Position numbers and translations under genes: made by a program. Positions 34,440 through 46,439 of a stretch of DNA of 64,000 nt are shown here, one piece after another. The stretch lies in assembly GCA_019009955.1 (NCBI GenBank), contig CM032228.1, positions 95,159,001 through 95,223,000 on the forward strand. Reading direction: 5' to 3'. The notes beneath the pieces are model-generated. The model was not told the DNA's origin. It ran no database searches and saw only the letters and a program-made list of their open reading frames with translations. Positions within the stretch are counted from its first letter, which is position 1, and each line of letters begins with the position of its first letter. Source of the DNA: Riptortus pedestris. Taxonomy: Eukaryota; Arthropoda; Insecta; Hemiptera; Alydidae.

Positions 34440-35474
34440 TATATAAAATTGTAGGCACCATAACTGCATTTTGTTTCTTTCGTGTATGTTTGTTTGTTAC
34501 CTTTTCACGCATAAACGGCTGAACCGAATTTTATGAAATTTGGTATGTATATTACTACTAACCCAACTTAGACTTTAGGCTATTCTCTGAGACGAACAGG
34601 AGTGGGGGTTATAAGGGAGGCCTGGAATTAAAAATAGCGATATTTCTATTCCTATTGGAGTAACTTTTGTTATATTCACTTTTGCCGTATATGGAAGTAT
34701 AAATGAGTTATAAGCTAAAAACTATAACGGAAAACAACAATTTTATTTGGTACCAATGGCTTAACCGAACTAAACAAAACTCCGTATGTGAATTAGCACT
34801 AACTCCTTCATGATAATAAGCTTACCATTATTTCTAGGAACGAGCAGGAGTTGGGGTTGTAAGGGAGGCCTGAAATTAAAAATAGCGATATTTCGTTTCC
34901 TATTGGTTTTTCGGCAATTATGCACATAACAGAATCTGTTTATTTTGTTATTTAAAGTAACGTTTGTTATATTCACTTTTGTTTTATAACCAAGTATAAA
35001 CGAGATATACTCTAAAAAACAAAGCGAGAACCGACAGTTTTATTGGGCTCTAACAATTGAACACAATAAAACTCAGCATGTGAATTAGCATTAATTCTTA
35101 AACGATTATAAGCTATAATAATTTTTTTTTGGTTCAAATGGGAGGGGGTTATAAGAGAAGCCTAAAGTAAAAATTCGCAATATTACATTTTCTGTTCGGT
35201 TTTCAGTCACAGTTGGGCTTTGCTTGGCGAACTGAATACTTTCCATGATCATGAATTATATATATAAAAAAAAACTACATGCACAGGAGACGGGAAATAT
35301 AAAAATATTGTGGACAGTGAAGCCTTACATAACAAATAATTTTATTATTAACAAATCCACTGGTATACATCGGGAAATGTTAAAATACTAAGGAAAGTAG
35401 AGGCTTCCCAAAAAAAATACCATCATCATTAAACTTCAAATGAATTCTCGAGCGAAGCTGGGTACCTTAGCTAG
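34440..35474 (+). mobile_element. Non-autonomous Helitron (copy H4), head-to-tail with H3
   Basis: It follows H3 across a shared short AT tract; its start (TATATATAAAATTGTAGGCACC) lacks the 5' TC and about 55 bp of the usual leader. Modules begin near 34598, 34846 and 35141. It ends CTAG at 35471-35474 with T following; the terminal hairpin is degraded (CTCGAGCGAAGCTGGG). No coding capacity. Confidence 0.85.
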
Positions 35475-37346
35475 TATATATATATATTCCCCTCCCTGTC
35501 TAAATTCTCACTTGCAACATGTCAATGGGGCAAGGCTGGACGGTAGATTAAAGTTGTAGTCTTCATACTCATATTAGCTAATGCCTATCATTAGTCAGCA
35601 AATGCAGGCTGCAGGCTACGGAGGAATGGCTATCTAACAAATCTGGCCTTGAATCGAATTTTCTCCACTCATGCCTTTACTGGTGTGACTGGAATATTCG
35701 TCATGATTACTTTATTTATTGCTGGGTGCTCTGATGGAGAAGGCAATCGAAAACTACTGCACGTCCTTGTGGCCTTCTTATTCCCTTGTTTAACCCGTGA
35801 AAATCAGGTTAGGAATTAGGGAGGTTACTGAATAGAAACATAAAACATTTAGAACTTTATAATGTGAAAAGTGAAACAGTTTTGTAACAAGAGAGCATAA
35901 TGACTGAATGATAGAAGACATGGACTTGAAATAAGATTCATATTGAAAATACAAGAGGATATACTAAAATAAAAGTATTTCTAATGCATTTGATTGCTGC
36001 TTAGAACTCTTCACAATGGGAATATAATTGATTAGAATCATTGGAAATATGGATTTGGAGAAGAATTACTAGTCCAAGTTCGGAACAAAAGGGATGAAAA
36101 TTTGAAATTCTAAATGAGGTAAAGGAAGGAGGGTGGTTTTAAATTTTTAGAACATGTTAGAAATACAATATCCAATAAATTAATAAATAATGCTTTAATT
36201 ACAAGTTAACGTTTAATTTCCAATTCCAATTTCTTTATTTTAGTATCAACCACCACTCCAAAATCATCCCCAAAAGACGTCTCGTTGTTCCAAGTCCGAT
36301 GCTTGCTCGGACGTTCGGGTTATTAGAAATCTGTGACGAATCGTTGGTTGTTGGATTTAGTCTGTACTGAACTTCTCACAGAGGGGCATGTGCCCAGCAA
36401 TAGGAGGGCTTTGTGAGCTACAGAATGGTAGAAATGATGTTTTACGCTTCAAGCATGGAATGTCAAAATACCTTTATTAATTATTAATATAAGTATTAGT
36501 TGAACAAATAAGATAATATTGTGTCAAGCCTTCTTTTGTAATGCCCGGGAAGTATTAGATGATGAAGTTATTGCACATAAAATCAGACAGCTATGTTATG
36601 TGTGTGTGTGTGTGTATGTTACCCCGACTTTTACGTGTTTAAAAAAATGGAATAACTTATTCATTAAATAATTAATAAAAATAAATAAATAATAATCTCT
36701 TCATTTCCATCATATCAGTCAAAGGTCTTTTCTCCTGATTAGCCAATGGACGAATGTTAAAAATATTAAGAAGAGATGATACCCGTTATGACCTGTTTGA
36801 ACAACGTTCTTTTCCGTTCAGATTCTTTTGATCTTAATATAATGAATGAAAGGCCTACTGTACGAAGCTAGAAGTTAACGTTTTGACATTTATAACTCTA
36901 AACAATGTTTCAGGACCAGAACACTTTTTATGAACAGAATCTTTTATTAACATTATATTCGATATAAAGAGCAATATTCAAGATATTGACTAATACTGGA
37001 ATATTATCATTCAACAGTAAACATTCACTCATTCGGGTGTAGTAAAATATAATGGAGTATATGTGTACAATATTCATTCTCTTAATACTTATACATATAG
37101 TTTCACAGTTCTATTTAAAAATCTTATTAAGCAACGGAGTCAGAGTTTTAAATACATAAATTTAAACATCGTTCTACTTCTGAAGAAATGCCTTCAAACT
37201 CAATTTATTCTTCGAATGTCTTCAAGAAAACGTTTAAATTAAAAAATATCGTATTTAAGTGATTAAGTAATAAACAGACGTACAGACAGACGAAACTTTC
37301 GATACCATAGTTCTTAGAGCGGCCTGAAAGAAAGTTGATTATTATT

Positions 37347-37545
37347 ATTATTATTTATTTATTAACGTCCACGTTTTGCAACTTAGGCTATTTGCGACGG
37401 GTTAGCTACATGTTACCACCTTTTTCTTGCCAGGATAGGACTTTTATTTAGGATGTTCTTTAATGAATTCCGTCACTAAATAATTTCCTTTGCCCAGGCG
37501 AGAATCTATCTCGTCCCTCAAGGTGAAATTTGATTAGGAACTGAT
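37347..37545 (-). mobile_element. tRNA-derived SINE (family S), diverged
   Basis: Plus-strand TTATTTATTAACGTCCACG, GCAACTTAGGCTATTTGCGA, CCACCTTTTTCTTGCCAGG, GAATTCCGTCACTAAATAA, TTTGCCCAGGCGAGAATC mirror the family with an internal 10-15 bp rearrangement. Preceded by a short ATT repeat. Confidence 0.68.
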
Positions 37546-38109
37546 TTACAATACTGATGATAATCATTTTTTTAGGGGTTAATAGGTATTACCATTGGTT
37601 TCATGACACTGGGGCGCACTGGACCTTCCGATTTTTTTTTCTTTTTTTTTTATGTCTAATCTTTAAAATTCAATAATGCGAGCTTGTCATAGTATTGGTT
37701 GCAATACATATAATCATTAAAGCGGAAATTTATAGTGATTTTTATTATATAAACTTTTATTAAATAATAATAATTGTAACGAAGATAGGCTTATTACAAT
37801 AATTTCATATTGTTTCATGTTACAACCAATATGGTATAACAATGGTAAAAAAAACGATAATCATTCAGAACTAATTAAATTTATTGAAGCTCGAATGAGA
37901 TTTCAGGGGAGGTGTTTTAGACCCCCAACCTCATAATGATTTATGCTTACATTTCATTTAATATGTTCACTTTTGTAATTTTACGGTATCATCAGAAATG
38001 TGCTTCGGCTTAATCTCCATACTAAATAATCTAACTTGGGAAAACTATAAACAATATAACACAGAAGAGAAGAGATTATGCTAGGGATGTGAATCTAGTT
38101 ATCCAGTAA

Positions 38110-38245
38110 CATTGCTGCTTTAATATACTATATAGCACCGACCACACTATGTATTAATATGAATATAAAGTTTATGCTTACAAAAAAGTATTTTTAGTAT
38201 TTGTCACGACAAGAGAGACGTTATGAGGTACATAAAATAGCTACC
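38110..38245. repeat. Repeat shared with 5495-5603
   Basis: Second copy of the sequence described at 5.5 kb. No Helitron 3' end follows here. Confidence 0.35.
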
Positions 38246-39654
38246 ATAGGTATGCTTAGGAAAGAAATTTTTATTTTTGCATGGTCTTTGATAATGATGA
38301 ATAATATGCATGATTATGATTTATATGGGCCATGTATTGATTAGAGAAAAGAAATAGTTAGAAAGTGCTTAATGTTTATTTTTCCACAAGTACATAGACT
38401 CCATTATTTCTAGAGCTATTAAGTATATAATGTTTAATGACGATAGTAAATAGTAATTTATAGTTAATACGGGATATTTAATTATTATGGATATAGTGTA
38501 CCCTTAAAATGAATAACAATCACACTCATTATTCAGTCCAATTATTATTAAAGCTGAGTCTCTGAGGTAATAAAGGCGTGTAAATACAAATATATAAGCA
38601 TATTTGATCCAATGCAATGAAAGATACCTTCACTATTTGCCTTACTATACGTCGAATCGAAATCTGAAGCATAACGCGACTTACTAACGAGTAAATGTAC
38701 TACTATATTTTTTTAATACACATTTTTCTATTGCACTTCACACAAAGATTTTCATAATCATTTGTCATAACTTCAGCATCACTTTACGTCGGGGTCATAT
38801 TTTTATAGATTTTTCTGTAGAATTTTGATGATTCTTTCCCAATTCTAAAAGTCGTTCGGAATTAAAACGTATACTTTTAACAAACATAATTCCTTAGCAC
38901 AAAATATTCAAGTAATACCAGGGGGAGAAAAACTTTAGGTCGAGGGTTGAGCTTTGTACCAGACGGCCGGCCGAAAGTAGGGTTAATGATGCCATCAGCA
39001 GTAAGTGACCGAGGTCTACCACCGTGCTAAGACTCCCTTTTTCCCCATTTTGTTTTAAGTCTCCCTTTAATTAATTTCAATTTAGCTAATTTCAGCACCC
39101 AACACAAACCTACATCCTTTAGAAGACATATATAAATTCAGTTCTGCTGTAAACCTAAATATGGAATAACTAATTAATACGATTGAAGATGATAAAAGGG
39201 TTGAAAACTGATAATTAGAATGTTAAATAAAACAAAATAGGAAAATCGATTTATTTATAATATTTGTGTTTTAGAATTTTTAACATTAATTTATAATTTT
39301 ATTCATTATCTTCAATTTTTTTAATTTTTGCCTTTAATATGGAGATTTCAAATGTTCTTGTATGTAAATGTACATTTTATTATAATGAAACTATATTATT
39401 ATTAAGAGCTTGTGGACTAGTAACTCATAGTCATTTACTTCCAAAAATGACTAATTTAATTCCAAGTGGAGGTCACTGTCAACACATCTTTCCATGAATT
39501 CAGAAAAAAATGATTTTTAATGCCCAAGAACATGTATCAGACTTAATATTTTATGTTTGTAAAATATATTTATTTGGTTTTAGTATCAGCTTAAAAATGA
39601 ATAATTCTATGTTTTTGTTATTCTTTTGGGGTAAACGACTGCATTGGCCATCTT

Positions 39655-40590
39655 AGCGCGACATCATCCCTGTCGTTATGGGGTGATTTAAAAATGGTTT
39701 CCAATAGGATAAATTAAGATTATTCTAAGCAAGCCTCACTCCTGTCAATGGTAGGACATAATTAAAAAATAAACAAAAGGATATAATTGACCTAATTCAT
39801 TTTTTTAAAATATAACAAATTAAAAAAAAAAATATAAAATTCCAAATATTATTGAGGCATTCCCTTTGAACACTAATGAATCCTGCGACAAAACTTCGAA
39901 ATTCGTTCGGCCAAAGTATGTATCGACAGAAAAATACATCTAGTGCAACTTGTTATTTACATTTCTCCGGTAAAACCAATATTAGTGAAGTCATTATTCA
40001 AAATAAGTTTTGATTCCAAGCTTTACTTCTGTCGGTGGTAGTAATATACAAAATAGCCCTCGTTGACAATTTTCAAATTCATGAAACATACAAAATATTT
40101 CTCAACTCAATAGAGTGTCCCTCACTTGGAGCAATAATACATTCTAGTTAGTGACCGGATGTCAGATGTCAAAATAACGAAATTCATAAATATAAGTGAC
40201 ATTTTAGGATCATAATCGTTATTCTAAACACAGTTGCCCTTTACCTTTTCTCGATATAACGTATATTAATGAGTATATTGATGAATTCCAGTTTTTATGT
40301 CAAGTAACCCCGTCCTCTATGCCAATTTAAAAATTTGAATTCACATAGTTCCTATGCTGGTCCTTGGGATCGTTGACTTACTAATACGAGTATAAAATTT
40401 AATGACAATTTTCCTAGTCTTTTTTGTGGTTGTGTTACAAACGTGGGCACAAACAGCCAAACAAATTTTCAATTTTGATGCCACTCTGTTGTCTTTACAG
40501 TTACCTGAAACGAGAGGTAAAAATAATACCCACCAAATTTAAATAGAATATGAGGCAAACCATAGAGTTTTATTCATATAGATAGGTTTT
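39655..40590. repeat. Rep-X copy 2, uninterrupted
   Basis: Counterpart of the 17.8-20.6 kb copy: CCTGTCGTTATGGGGTGA, TAAGCAAGCCTCACTCCTG, ATTCATAAATATAAGTGACA, AATGAGTATATTGATGAATT, TCAATTTTGATGCCACT, CCACCAAATTTAAATAGAAT. It has an extra ~350 bp (39770-40130) that partly repeats the same motifs (GTAAAACCAATATTAGTGAAG). Related fragments of the first ~60 bp may be at 15515-15680 and 36766-36820. Confidence 0.55.
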
Positions 40591-41095
40591 GTCTATCTCA
40601 CAATGTAATCTTTAGGGTAGAATGTCATTAAAGCAATTGGGTTGTAGTAGAATTAGCAAGTACTCTTGAGCCATAGAGTAATCTATTAGCTGCTAACTGT
40701 AATTGATTAGGGCCATCTTGGCTACTTACCTCACTGATAACGATGACTTTCTTCAAGGCTGTCCTGCCACTAAGTGGTCTAAGCCCTTATTAAATTATTT
40801 AATCCTTCTAGCGGTGGCTGGATAGTTTGCAGATGCAAATTTAAGGCCTCTTCAGTCTTAGGCTAGGAATATTCATGCTCCTGCAGTGCTCTGGGAGATC
40901 AAACTAGCCTACCACCGTCTAAAATCGAACCGCATTAAGTCTCCACAGGGCCTCTAAATAATATATTGGTGCGGAGATATTAAAGGAAGGTATCCTTAGA
41001 TTCTATCAAGAAACAATGTGCGGCTCTCAAGATTTGTTTGATTTTTGCACTTTATATTTCCTGTAAATGAGTGTATTAATATCATATGGCCAATA
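40591..41095. other. No supported gene
   Basis: A GC-richer patch ending in AATCGAACCGC (40927-40937) could be an eroded tRNA-type B box on the minus strand but nothing else supports a SINE. Confidence 0.5.
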
Positions 41096-41825
41096 AAAAG
41101 TCCGTCACGCAGGGGCAGCGTAAACTAAGCAGATTTCCCGCCTGAAGTTAAACAATAGATAAATCTACATACCGGTAACACAACACCACCTTCAATATTA
41201 AGTGAATAAATACAAACGATAATAAGAAACCTCTCGAGGGAAAGCATCTGAAATGTAAACAAACAGATCTGCCAACTTCTTACCGGTAAGAAAAGCAATT
41301 ACTGTAATATATCGTAATATAACCTATGAATTTGATGGAAAAGTATTTTCATACTCATATAGTATTTCATACTATATCTGGTACTGTAATTTATAATGAA
41401 TCAGAATAAATTTTATCTCAATCAATCAATCAAATTTAAGTAGTCCAAAAACGTAAGAAGGGGCGGGGTCACCAGAACGTATTTACATGCATCTCGTATA
41501 ATAAATGTCTCTTGAAAACAATATTTGGTATTTAAGCTTCAAATGATGTGTTTTATTACATAACTGTGTATTGTTTAATTAACATGAGTAGAAGTGGGGG
41601 TTTGCTGAAGGCTGAGAATTGAAAAATGCAAATATCATGGTTAATATTCAAGATAGGAAATAAATGTATACAACATTTTTAATAGAACATTTAATTTGCT
41701 ATACTATTGATTCTATTCATTTTTTCAATCCGCCGTATAGTAACGGAAATATTTCGAATTTTCAAAAATCGCGTCATGAAAACCATTTCAATAGCTGATT
41801 TCCCTGAAGGGAAATCTGCTAAAAC
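41096..41825 (-). mobile_element. Helentron-like element (HINE copy 5), complete, no AT core
   Basis: Plus-strand start AAAGTCCGTCACGCAGGGGC (3' terminus) and plus-strand end TGAAGGGAAATCTGCTAAAA (5' terminus). About 730 bp, long subfamily with the CAGATCTGCCAAC and ATAATGAATCAGAATAAA section. The AT microsatellite and the GCTCTAGCGGTCGC block seen in other copies are missing. Confidence 0.85.
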
Positions 41826-43385
41826 ATTTACCACGGTTTAGAACGGGGTTTACGTGTTTCTTTAAAATACTCATTAGAAATAATACAAATTTAAAGTCGG
41901 TGACGTGCTGTAATAGGCGACGTAAAGTTACCATAGTACAGTAATATTACCATGGTACAGACAGGAAGAATCTAATTTAATGACAACTCTTCAATCTCTG
42001 TATTGTCTTCTATTATTAGAATTTGGGATTTTCCCAAACCAATAATTTTAAATTTTCTTTTTTTTTATTTACTTGAAAATATCAGCATTACCTTCTATAA
42101 ATATTGCATTGGGTGATTGTACGACATGAATATCTAGGATACGAGGAAGTCTCTAAATTCTTCGGGAAAGAAAGTTAGGGAAGAAAGTTGAGTGTCCTTA
42201 AGTTTTCCTCAACATTCTATAACACCACATCCGCTACAAATATAATTTTAGGAATATCATGTCTGTATTTTTCGGGTTATATTACTTCTTATTTAATATT
42301 GCATTACTTAAAATTTTACTAGTAATTTAGTACATATTGTTATTTTCTAAAACAAGGTTGTTTTTTTTTTAAATACTCAGTATGCTGCTCTGGAATTATC
42401 CATTTATAAGTATTTTATTTGTATAGATTGTTTCATTTTGATATTCCATTTTAATTGTTTGATATACGTAGTGAAGAATGGGTATTCATTGAGCCCAAAT
42501 TATATCCGTCCTCCAATATCCAAAAACACCAGGAACCCTAAATGTTAAAAAAGTCCTTCACTCCAAATATTCTCTACTAAGCAGATTTCAGTGAACGACT
42601 CACAGAGAGATGACTTGTTCACACATTTATCCAAGGTTTTATCACCATTATAGGAAGCCAGTGTCTGTAGGGTACCTGTCCCAGCGATTAGGTTTTCATA
42701 ATCAACATTTCCTCAAGATTCAAGATACGGGACCAAAATCACGTTCTGGGTGGATTGAAGATGTTTTACCCTATAACTAAACAGTAATTTCTCCTGGCTT
42801 GGTTTTACAAACTAATTTCATTTTTTAAGTAAAATCATTTAATATCGTGTTCGTTAATGACCAATCATTGCTGCCATTGGGGGAAATTTATGAGAACAGA
42901 ATAACAAAACTGTTATTTTTGGAGGTACATGTGAGATTTTAATGCCCCTTGTACTTAAAATGAAACCATAGAGTTTAAATGAGATGGTTGCAAATAAAAA
43001 ATATTAAATAAATATTCGAATTTGACATTCAAATCAATCAATATCGGTATGTAGGTAAGGAAAACAACACTCTGGGCTATAAATACTGCAAGTTTATAAT
43101 ATGCCTAAATAGATTCCGAGATGATTAAATTCTATTGAATACCCACTCGCCATTGTATACGTTATCCTGCCATTGAAAAGGATACAGGGTGTTTTCAAAG
43201 AGTAGGAATCACTCAATAGATTAGTACAGGATATCAATGGATTAATAATTATAAGGATTAATGATATAAATCTGTAATTGATTTCCCCGAATTATTATCA
43301 CTCAATGCGCTTCTCCAATTTTATTTGTTATATTTATAATTATGTAGATACCAATATTGAAGTGAGGAAAACGTGGGTGCCTCTC
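41826..43385. other. No supported gene
   Basis: AT-rich; nothing recognised. Confidence 0.6.
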
Positions 43386-43918
43386 TTTTAGCAGATTTCC
43401 CTGAAGGGAAATCAGCTATTGAGGTCGAACTCATGACGCGATTTTCGAAATTTTTCTTCAAATGTCCATTTATCTTTACTAAACTTGATATATAATCGTT
43501 TTATACTTAAAGAAAGATCAAGTTCGTTAACGGCTGAAATCGGACCAGGGGAGGGGGGTTTAGATGGGGATAATTTCGAAAATTCTTAATATCTCCGTTA
43601 TTATGCGGCGGATCGAAAAATTGTATAGAACCAATCTTATTGAAAAGTTAATTTTCTATAAATGTTGTTGTGTACATTTTTTCACTATCTTGATTATTAA
43701 CTGAGATATTTGCATTTTTTAGTTTTCGGTCGTTAGTAAACCCCCACTCCTACTCATCTCATATTAACAATATTCTATTATGTTACGAAGAATTATATTT
43801 GAAGCTTATATACCAAATATTGTTTTCATTGAACTTTTAATTTTTGAGATAAATGCAAAAACGTGACGCACTTGGGAAATCTGCTTAGTTAACGCAGCCC
43901 CAGCGTGACGGACTTTTA
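43386..43918 (+). mobile_element. Helentron-like element (HINE copy 6), complete short form
   Basis: 5' TTTTAGCAGATTTCCCTGAA with palindrome arm GGGAAATCAGCT; 3' GGGAAATCTGCTTAGTTAAC, GCAGCCCCAGCG hairpin (one mismatch), GACGGACTTTT. About 533 bp. The AT core has been lost between CCATTTATC and GATATATAATCG. Confidence 0.87.
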
Positions 43919-44878
43919 TTTAAATACGCCTTTACACATTAAAACTATAGTATTAATAAGGTCTTATTAATTCACAATTACAAGTAGTTAAAAAGTACTA
44001 AATAATGGCATATCAAAACTTATTTACTCACATAATATCAACAAAAATTTAATTTTCAAGGACAGTTCTTATATTATAGATAACATTAACCCTTTTAAAA
44101 TACTGCTTTTGGAGATATTTTTACTAAGCACAACTAGGGTTATTTTGTAGAAACCCGTTATTTATTCTATATACCTAATATAATGAAAAAACAGTTGTAA
44201 TTTTGTTGTATTCTTGTACAAAATTGATTAAATATAAATAATCGCAATATAAGAAGAATAAGCTCATTGAAAATTAAAGAAAACGTTTGATATGGGTAGG
44301 GGAAATTACAGATGTAGTAAATAGACGAAATTACTTTCTTTTTTCTTTCTTTTTTTAAATACATGCCTAGTTTTAAAAATAAAACAAGAATATATGCAAA
44401 AAAGCCTACTTATGTAGCAATAGCTCACCATTCCTTGGTCCACTGACTACAAAAGAGTTGCCAATGAATTTCACGATCAAAATAATATGTTTTACTCTGA
44501 TCGAACCAAAAAACTTCCTATATATTGCTAGAATAAATGGTTACATTTTAATGAAGCACTAGTTATTTTCTTATTCATTTCCTGCATGTTATAGTTACTT
44601 TTCTTATTTTTAGGGGTCATCACTTATAATCATGCATATACATGAATGAAATAATTTCCATACATAAATTTTAATTTTCATGAATAGGTTTAGCATTCTG
44701 ACACAACAATATAAATCTTAACCTTATTCTTTTTATAGGAGACCATATTCTACAACAACATACAACACATATCTTATATTGGCATGTTCACAGCTGAAAA
44801 TTGCATTGAACTATGCTCTGTAAGAGGTTGAACATGCGGAGTAAAGTTTAGTTCTTCGAATAAGTACGTTTAAATTAA
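43919..44878. other. No supported gene
   Basis: AT-rich between two mobile elements; one 65-codon frame without features. Confidence 0.6.
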
Positions 44879-45097
44879 ATTATTTATTAACGTCCACTTT
44901 TAGCAACTAAGGCTAATTGGGACTGGTTATCTGCAGGTTATCACCCTTTACTATCCAGGGTGGGACTGCGGATTTTATTTCATGAATTCCGCCACTAAAT
45001 AAATTCCCACTGCCCAGGTGGGAATCGAACTTGCCGCTCTAGGTTTACCATGCGAATTTAAGGTCTACACTTTATCTCAGATGGCTGACCTGAGCCC
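44879..45097 (-). mobile_element. tRNA-derived SINE (family S), longest copy
   Basis: On the minus strand the head reads GGGGCTCAGGTCAGCC (A-box-like), then GACCTTAAATTCGCATGG, GTAAACCTAGAGCGGC, B box AAGTTCGATTCCC about 60 bp later, then the family body and the 3' end AAAAGTGGACGTTAATAAAT. The A/B box spacing fits an RNA polymerase III promoter. The source tRNA is not clear. Confidence 0.75.
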
Positions 45098-45170
45098 CAT
45101 AAGTACGTTTATATATTTGTTTATGCCCACTACAACAATGGTGATTTGCCGTCTACTAAAGCCAAATATC

Positions 45171-45374
45171 AAAAGTCCGTCACGCAGGGGCTGCGTAAAC
45201 TAAGCAGATTTCCCTCTTGAAGTTTAGTAATAGATAAATATACATACTGCTAACACAACACCGTGAATAAATACAAACGGAAATAAGAAATGTTTCATCC
45301 AATTTCAATAGCCTGCCGACAGGATGCGTTAGGTTAGAAATGTAAACAAACGGGTCCCGCCTCACACCGGAAAG
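45171..45374 (-). mobile_element. Helentron-like element (HINE copy 7), 3' part
   Basis: Starts AAAAGTCCGTCACGCAGGGG. It runs through the long-form section (GTAAACAAACGGGTCCC) to ACACCGGAAAGAAAA, where the next copy begins with the same terminus, so it is truncated at the junction with copy 8. Confidence 0.8.
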
Positions 45375-45836
45375 AAAAAGTCCGTCACGCAGGGGCTGCG
45401 TAAACTAAGCAGATTTCCCACGTGAAGTAATACAATAGAGAAATCTCCATACAAGAGCCCAACAGTTACGGCAAAGGGCCGAACTAGGTTTTGGCGGGAA
45501 ATTCAAAAATCCGATATCGGCCCAAATTTAATAAAAATGCAAATATCTCGGTTAATATTCAAGATAGGGAATAAATGTATAGAACAATATTTATAGTAAA
45601 TTTAATTTGCAATAAGATTGATTCTATACAATTTTTCGATCCGACCCATAATAACGGAGATATTTTGAATTTTCCGAAAATCCCCCCTCTAAACCCCCCC
45701 TCCCACTGGACCGATTTCAGCCATTAACGAACTTGATCTTCCTTTTTACATAAAACGATTAAATTCCGAGTTTAGTAACGATCAAACAAAAATTGCGACC
45801 GCTAGAGCGTTAACAGACAAATATATATATATATAT

Positions 45837-45898
<62 letters not shown>

Positions 45899-46024
45899 TT
45901 GAACGGACCTCATTTTCGTCTTCTCCTGGGTAGGATCGATGGACATTTGAAGAAATTTTTCGAAACTCGCGTCATGAGTACGACCTCAATAGCTGATTTC
46001 CCTTAAGGGAAATCTGCTAAAAGT
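45375..46024 (-). mobile_element. Helentron-like element (HINE copy 8), complete with AT core
   Basis: Plus-strand start AAAAGTCCGTCACGCAGGGG, end CTTAAGGGAAATCTGCTAAAA. It contains the C-rich tract (45684-45709), GCGACCGCTAGAGCGTTAAC, an AT core at 45822-45893, and GAACGGACCTCATTTTCGTC beyond it. About 650 bp. A good reference copy for the family. Confidence 0.87.
45822..45893. repeat. (AT)n core of HINE copy 8
   Basis: AT units with one AGAT interruption, inside the element at a fixed position between GTTAACAGAC and AAAATTTTGAACGG. Confidence 0.95.
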
Positions 46025-46439
46025 CAATACCAAATAACAAAGGTATACTGAAAATAAACCAAAATACAAAACAATATTAGCTAATATCATAAAAAGTAAG
46101 TATAATAGTCCAAGAAAAATATACATAATTTATGCAATGAAACAAATGGGCGGATGTTGGTATTAAATATAACACTGCTGCTAATGTTTATTCTCTAGTA
46201 GAGCCTAAATAGATCTTTTATATTTCATGGAGTATATTAATTGTTTTTATAATTAGCATTTTTGATAATGCGTACGAGAAAGAAGAAGTTTATAAGAACT
46301 TGACGGGGTGTTTGGTGGGTCCGTCAAATGGGGGGGCTCGTAGATCCAAGGTACAGTACGTGTAAATAACTGAGATGGATACTTATTGAAGCAGATATGA
46401 AAGCTAGCAGGAATCAGAAACTACTATGCTCTGCAAAAA

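Larger units (their letters stand above)
35475..39654. other. No supported gene apart from the SINE at 37.4 kb and a short repeat at 38.1 kb
   Basis: GC-richer patches at 35500-35800 and 36240-36420 have no recognised content. A short GT run lies at about 36600-36616. Confidence 0.55.

Noticed and set aside
45018..45365. Two 61-codon frames on opposite strands
   Set aside because: They lie within the SINE head and HINE copy 7.
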